Source of the DNA: Xenoacremonium recifei
Taxonomy: Eukaryota; Ascomycota; Sordariomycetes; Hypocreales; Nectriaceae
Reading direction: 5' to 3'
NCBI GenBank assembly: GCA_012184525.1
Contig: WOFQ01000054.1
Span: 62,001 to 126,000, forward strand
DNA: 64,000 nt
Shown: positions 61,801 through 64,000 of the stretch, piece after piece
How the letters are laid out: the number at the start of each line of letters is the position of its first letter
How positions within the stretch are numbered: the stretch's first letter is position 1
The notes under the pieces: model-generated
What the model was told of the DNA's origin: nothing
Databases searched by the model: none
What the model saw: only the letters and a program-made list of their open reading frames with translations
Translations under genes and position numbers: made by a program

Positions 61801-64000
61801 TGCCCCGAGCTCCTAGTTGAGCTCAATATGTTGATGGCCGTGGAATCTGCAGACAAAGTTGTGATATCGTCTTGGTCAGACATGGCAGTCGTTGTGGTTT
61901 GCGAATCTGTAGTGGTGGGGGAATCGAAAGTTTCTGAAGTGGACTCGAAACCAGCCGAAGACAAAATAGAAGAGCTTGAGCTTGGTGTTCCCGGGTCTGA
62001 AGATTCAGATGTCGGAAACTTAGGAACAGACGAGCTAAGAATACCTGCGGTCGAAGCTGAAACTCCTGACAGGCTCGAAGATGTCTGTATTTCCGAGGAC
62101 GCATTCGATGACTCCTGTGTCGGTACAACTGAGCCCGTGCCAGTTGGGGTTATCGCGTTGCTGAATGTCGTTTCGTCTGATGAAGTCGCCGAAGATAGAA
62201 TATTAAGAGAGCTTTGTTCGCTTGACAAAGCCTCAAAGCTTGAGGATTCAGAGCGTACCAACCCTTCTCTAACGTAAACAGTCTCAACGCTACCCGTCCC
62301 GGTCGCAGACACTGTATATGTAGTCTGAATAGTCTTAGTCCCAGAGAACGGCAGGGTAATAGTGATATAGGACACGGTATGAGTCCTACATAGCGGCGCA
62401 GACGACTGGGAACCGGGGTCAATCGAAGAAACATACGAAGTTTCTACGGACGAAGACGACCCTGAAATCGCTTCTGTGTCATCTGTTGTACTAGTTCCGA
62501 CTATTGAAGATGTCTCAGAGCCTCCGTTTCTTCCGCTGGCCACTGAAACTATGACGGTATTTGTAGAAATGACCAGGATCGAGGTACTTAGTCCTAGTGT
62601 TGCGGTATTCGTCGAATCAGCAGAAGACGGTATGAGATCAGAGCTATTGGAAGTATCGATGTTGGTACTTGTGCCAGTCACACTTGTCGGTTGAGGATCG
62701 ACAGATGTTTGTTGCACAGCTATAGTGGTTTCCGAAGTGTTAATTGTGGTTAAAGGATCCGAGGCATCGCGAGTGCTCAACGAGGTCTGATCGAAATCAC
62801 TACTCGTTTCTGAAGATGCAAAGGCGGAAGCTAGGGTGGTAGTTCCATCCAATTGTGTTGTTCCGGAGGTAAACAGAATAATTGTTGCAGCTCGAGAAGC
62901 ATCAGTGTCAGTGTCCGAAGTAGCAGAGCTCGTCAATTCGGCCCCTGAGGATTGCTGAATGACAGTTAGCCTGATGAGACCGGAAGAATCGGTGTCTGAA
63001 AAGGTAATGGCTGTAGTTGCGGGACCGCTGCCAATCATTGTTGTAAAAGGTCCAGTGAAAGAGCTGTCCAATCTCGAAACACTGGAATCAGTTGACAGCA
63101 GCATTGTAGATGAATCAAAGTCCGAGGTCAAGGCTTGAGGGTCATAACTGCCACTGGTGAAATCCTGGTTTGTCGAAGCTGACACAGCCGACTGGCTTTC
63201 TGTCTCCGAAGATGTAAATTGAGCCAGGCTCGGTGGCTGGCTTGCTGTTACTACCGAGACCAGTGATTGTTCAGTTGTTGCTGATGCGGTTGACTGAGCA
63301 GTAGATCCCGAAGTTACTGACAAGGCAGAGGACATTGAGTGATCCGTTGCTCCTAGAGTTGCAGAGTCACCAGCCGTTTCTGAGGATGAAGATACCAACT
63401 GGATTGTATCCACAGGGTCTGTTGTCTGACTGGTAGTCTCCAGGGCTGACTGTGGAAGTGTTCCGGAAGATGTTGCCAGAAGCGAAGTTTTCGATTGGCT
63501 TTCCGTTGATGCATCTGTTGGGCCGGATGATGTCGATAGGCTTTGCAATGAGTTAGATGATGTAGAAGCGGCAGCCTGGTTCGAGATTGATGTCTGGGTG
63601 GCTGTGTCTGAAGATGTGGATTCGACAGAGGCTGCTGCAAGAATGACCGAACCTGAGGATGTTGTACCAAGTACAACCCCTGATACATTCGCTGTATCTG
63701 AACTGAGAACTTGACTTTCGGTCTCTGTGCCTGTTGAAGTGATGGACGAGCCCCCAGTAACCGAGGGTGATTCCTGGCTGGCAGTCTGCGAAGACCCTGG
63801 AGGATCTAAAGTCGTGTTCTGGCTTGATGCTGCCGTCACTGTCTGACTTTCTGTGACCACTGTCGTTGAAACACTTGTTCCCGAGTCGTGTGTTTCCGAG
63901 ATTGATGGAGGGTCGCCAGAAGTAGTAATCGCTTCCACGCTGCTCGTGGAAAGTCCAGTTGATGAGTCTCTCCTAACGGCTGTAGTGGAAGCCACCCTGA
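55803..64000 (-). CDS. Giant Ser/Thr-rich surface protein with C-terminal Cys repeats (5'-partial)
   Basis: At least 2,730 residues are visible with no intron, and the frame is still open at the window edge, so the start lies outside. About 2,400 residues are Ser/Thr-rich, with Ala, Gly and Val, as in O-glycosylated wall mucins or adhesins. A short non-repetitive motif (THTVSYITITLPFSGTKT) lies near 62390-62330. From about 56730 to 55806 come four tandem repeats of 70-85 residues, each with a C-x3-LP-x2-C start, an LC-x2-ALGPFAVG core and a CLN ending. There is no C-terminal hydrophobic GPI signal; the protein ends FGTSSS. It is likely secreted or wall-bound; a signal peptide cannot be checked here. 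Confidence 0.75.
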   Translation of the reverse strand, partial: RVASTTAVRRDSSTGLSTSSVEAITTSGDPPSISETHDSGTSVSTTVVTESQTVTAASSQNTTLDPPGSSQTASQESPSVTGGSSITSTGTETESQVLSSDTANVSGVVLGTTSSGSVILAAASVESTSSDTATQTSISNQAAASTSSNSLQSLSTSSGPTDASTESQSKTSLLATSSGTLPQSALETTSQTTDPVDTIQLVSSSSETAGDSATLGATDHSMSSALSVTSGSTAQSTASATTEQSLVSVVTASQPPSLAQFTSSETESQSAVSASTNQDFTSGSYDPQALTSDFDSSTMLLSTDSSVSRLDSSFTGPFTTMIGSGPATTAITFSDTDSSGLIRLTVIQQSSGAELTSSATSDTDTDASRAATIILFTSGTTQLDGTTTLASAFASSETSSDFDQTSLSTRDASDPLTTINTSETTIAVQQTSVDPQPTSVTGTSTNIDTSNSSDLIPSSADSTNTATLGLSTSILVISTNTVIVSVASGRNGGSETSSIVGTSTTDDTEAISGSSSSVETSYVSSIDPGSQSSAPLCRTHTVSYITITLPFSGTKTIQTTYTVSATGTGSVETVYVREGLVRSESSSFEALSSEQSSLNILSSATSSDETTFSNAITPTGTGSVVPTQESSNASSEIQTSSSLSGVSASTAGILSSSVPKFPTSESSDPGTPSSSSSILSSAGFESTSETFDSPTTTDSQTTTTAMSDQDDITTLSADSTAINILSSTRSSGQVQSSATGQTSSILSQQISTSPSDTSAKSQSEDPSDSTGTIISVEEDTSTLPIASMSTATTSGTLISSQLASTEDSNASSQASTAFPAPTLSTQSSTTDKTSTSGGSTDSHSSTVSDPESSHVHVSSTDAISLEGGSTRVASQPTASTSGTSTLPGILTASEASQSAITSSATIIFISTASGEIVSSTILAPSINVSETSGTGTSGSALSSITGTATTTLGSSDVSSGYAESSSATRSGFATLASISYLSATSELSASTSFISTVNTAKTSLETQFSSSGLSSASESESGTSGTTLSTPSFVLTSADTGQSSTATGSGPLDISGTSSSYLSELPSSVASHASFTTDHTSIFTSLSDVSSVSSVGSGNSPVVSQATASVVTGSISLAATSASSTQIGTLSSTGSSTGDFSSTGTGGPMSAISDTDSSATLPTSPTASLDATGQSTAGSLTVVSGVDPSSAASVSTGLDSTTTFPSTSSVSTVSVFTAGASSTDTTITSSGSEFGSLTFSGGSTAVSSTTSQGLETLQSVSEQSTSSNADTKSGLQSTSLSESSSDGISQAMSSIGSQAVTTILTQSSGFFSGSTGASSYASSGDHSGTQSPVTQASISISSSASITIQSFSSTGSDADQSTSGFSSQTREHASDSTTMSLGPDSSSTDSGSGTGRGGSIRTVDSSFVHVSSIGTGGSGTTSTISHIDGTVVSALDSSSDGTTSLGISESGSSTLSIQAASQTASDETLQVLSTESETSSRESNTVTMGTESSVPSVTSPTADSNTVTSSTSSALSLTPASGLALSGSNGQSSIDQAATSISPSISSGLNAGAITSQISTATVDQNTSMSAEGTASTSEIEPSSQGSASQTTLSSSGELSTSNSVSPFATDQSSSIGTSTQPSNNGAISLASLSGQTSIITAETSQVSQSSSMVSIPHVSETGSTTASSERSTGDSTVTGTFTRPTALDTSSSTFIPETTSSGFVSTASPITVSSNDGSSSTSVSMSHDLSSSTSAADSDTSSTNHAAISSSILSVEDQTVAGFTTSTSNIPSSSLPDIPTTTPSSSDTISAGNSGSRETSSTYRSPTDTTSATSDSGSSGVSQHQSSGTNSLSNPLDNGQTTTAQSVATIDTSVHSTRSQAVTSNTPGISASESLQEQSTSGQFTAQTQSLQVTSSIGTPGSSTRIVSTESSSVTRSSAISSGPQTSSANGVEILSSTMSSASQTSAVSPTTSATASPSTSSPQSQTSSSPSFSTSRAETTTTSFSPSLSASSTSTTGYTTSFTTGSSSASWTVSSRTSSSTSSDPASQITIAGVSSDTTSSTTYRSSTTSTSTNVASSVATTTSAFVSTSSTPATSSSSSSTTTSTSSSLLTTTSVSTSNSPPTTSSLSTTPISTSALFSSSTTSTTPSTTSSSLSSSPSLSVSTSITTPSTIVTSSVSSTSTSSTSAPAAISPGSTTMTTTAASTSTTSPTSLSSASSSSSLTPSSVSTSTSITTTSTSSTVPPTTSSSSASASTLTGAGISIVGFPTTSTSSSLSPSSTSTSSSSTSSTSSTISTTTSSSSSSPSTSSTTSSTTSSSPTMTSTPSTTSTTAASTTTTSTSSSSPTTSATSTSSPTSSSSSTTTTQTSSTSSSSSSTSTSSSTSTSSSTSTTSTTTSSTSKTTSTSSTTSSTSTTPTTSTSTTSTSTTPKTTTTTTTSTTSSRSLITSCSTTTGTAAATPFCNPGLPGACASLSATAGTALSAVATACASSLGPYATIPAVATCIPKTFTILSLGSSVSSCLNSALSGQCLSVLPQACLNMRAQTGTVLTASIGLCATALGPFDVANAATCLATTITASTTGLSIIQCLNTAYGFSSNLGVPSIGCSVSSSQPVCATLPPACSSLSNVNGLNLLLSIPLCTTALGSYAVGNVAACLGTNAITAASLGTTIVTCLTQQLSTACISTLPAACQRLSGDSAASVLVDVPLCTAALGPFAVGSAAACLATGATDGSVIVNCLNQAIFGTSSS
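55806..56735 (-). repeat. Four tandem Cys-containing protein repeats
   Basis: These are the last 305 or so residues of the surface protein. The four units start near CNPGLPGAC, CLSVLPQAC, CATLPPAC and CISTLPAAC. Most contain LC-x-TALGPFAVG-x2-AACL or a close variant, and each has a Cys-Leu pair near its end. Five cysteines per unit are conserved. I do not recognise the domain. Confidence 0.7.
56767..56934 (-). repeat. Short tandem DNA repeats in the mucin stalk
   Basis: Near-exact tandem copies of a 15-base unit (GTTGTGCTCGTCGAG at 56767-56796, two copies) and of an 18-base unit (GAAGTACTAGAGCTGGTT at 56881-56934, three copies, the last with one change). They are in phase with the coding frame, so copy-number change would vary stalk length without a frameshift. 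Confidence 0.8.

Noticed and set aside
1..64000. CRISPR arrays, tRNA or rRNA genes
   Set aside because: No regularly spaced short repeats and no cloverleaf or rRNA signature were found by eye; a tRNA scan could still find one in the larger gaps.

Overview
The window looks like nuclear DNA from a filamentous ascomycete (Pezizomycotina). The genes are split by short GT-AG introns of about 45-65 bp, there are several Zn2Cys6 regulators, and fungus-specific families are present (DUF3176 membrane protein, LaeA-like methyltransferase, NRPS-like reductase). A 193-bp repeat pair differs almost only by C/T and G/A changes, as repeat-induced point mutation (RIP) would leave. The species cannot be named from the sequence. 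I recognised no rRNA, tRNA or CRISPR array. Exon boundaries were worked out by hand from splice signals, reading-frame phase and family motifs.

0-16.5 kb: an intact catabolism and uptake neighbourhood. It holds two NCS1 nucleobase-type permeases at its edges (83-2056 Fur-like, 14876-16493 Fcy-like), a dienelactone hydrolase/SnoaL-like protein, an aldo-keto reductase, a polyol-type zinc dehydrogenase, a Dal5/Tna1-type MFS importer, an HpcH/HpaI aldolase and a Zn2Cys6 regulator. The set suggests import of a small acid or polyol, oxidation/reduction, then aldol cleavage.

17-35.5 kb: what looks like a decaying biosynthetic or detoxification cluster. It contains an NRPS-like A-T-R reductase with two early in-frame stops, a zinc alcohol dehydrogenase split in two, an intact metallo-beta-lactamase-fold hydrolase, a broken Zn2Cys6 regulator, a scytalone-dehydratase-like pseudogene and a second regulator lacking a visible DNA-binding domain. 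The core CCGCCGG lies 190-310 bp upstream of the three minus-strand enzyme genes. The alcohol dehydrogenase is interrupted by about 5.46 kb of foreign DNA. That insert carries a 52-bp exact copy of part of the aldolase gene 11.5 kb away, a repeated element, a GIY-YIG-like gene, a Cys-rich ORF in the same frame, a C2H2-like gene and one copy of the RIP-marked repeat.

36-55.5 kb: mostly intact single genes. These are an SDR, a DUF3176 membrane protein, an intronless cyclopropane-fatty-acid-synthase-like methyltransferase (possible bacterial origin), a Git1-like MFS transporter, a LaeA-like methyltransferase, a large membrane protein, a Zn2Cys6 regulator, a second decayed copy of the repeated element (inverted relative to the first), a quinone-oxidoreductase-type MDR and a PaiB-like FMN-binding protein.

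55.8-64 kb: the 3' part of one giant minus-strand gene for a Ser/Thr-rich surface protein. It ends in four tandem Cys-containing repeats, and its start lies beyond the window.
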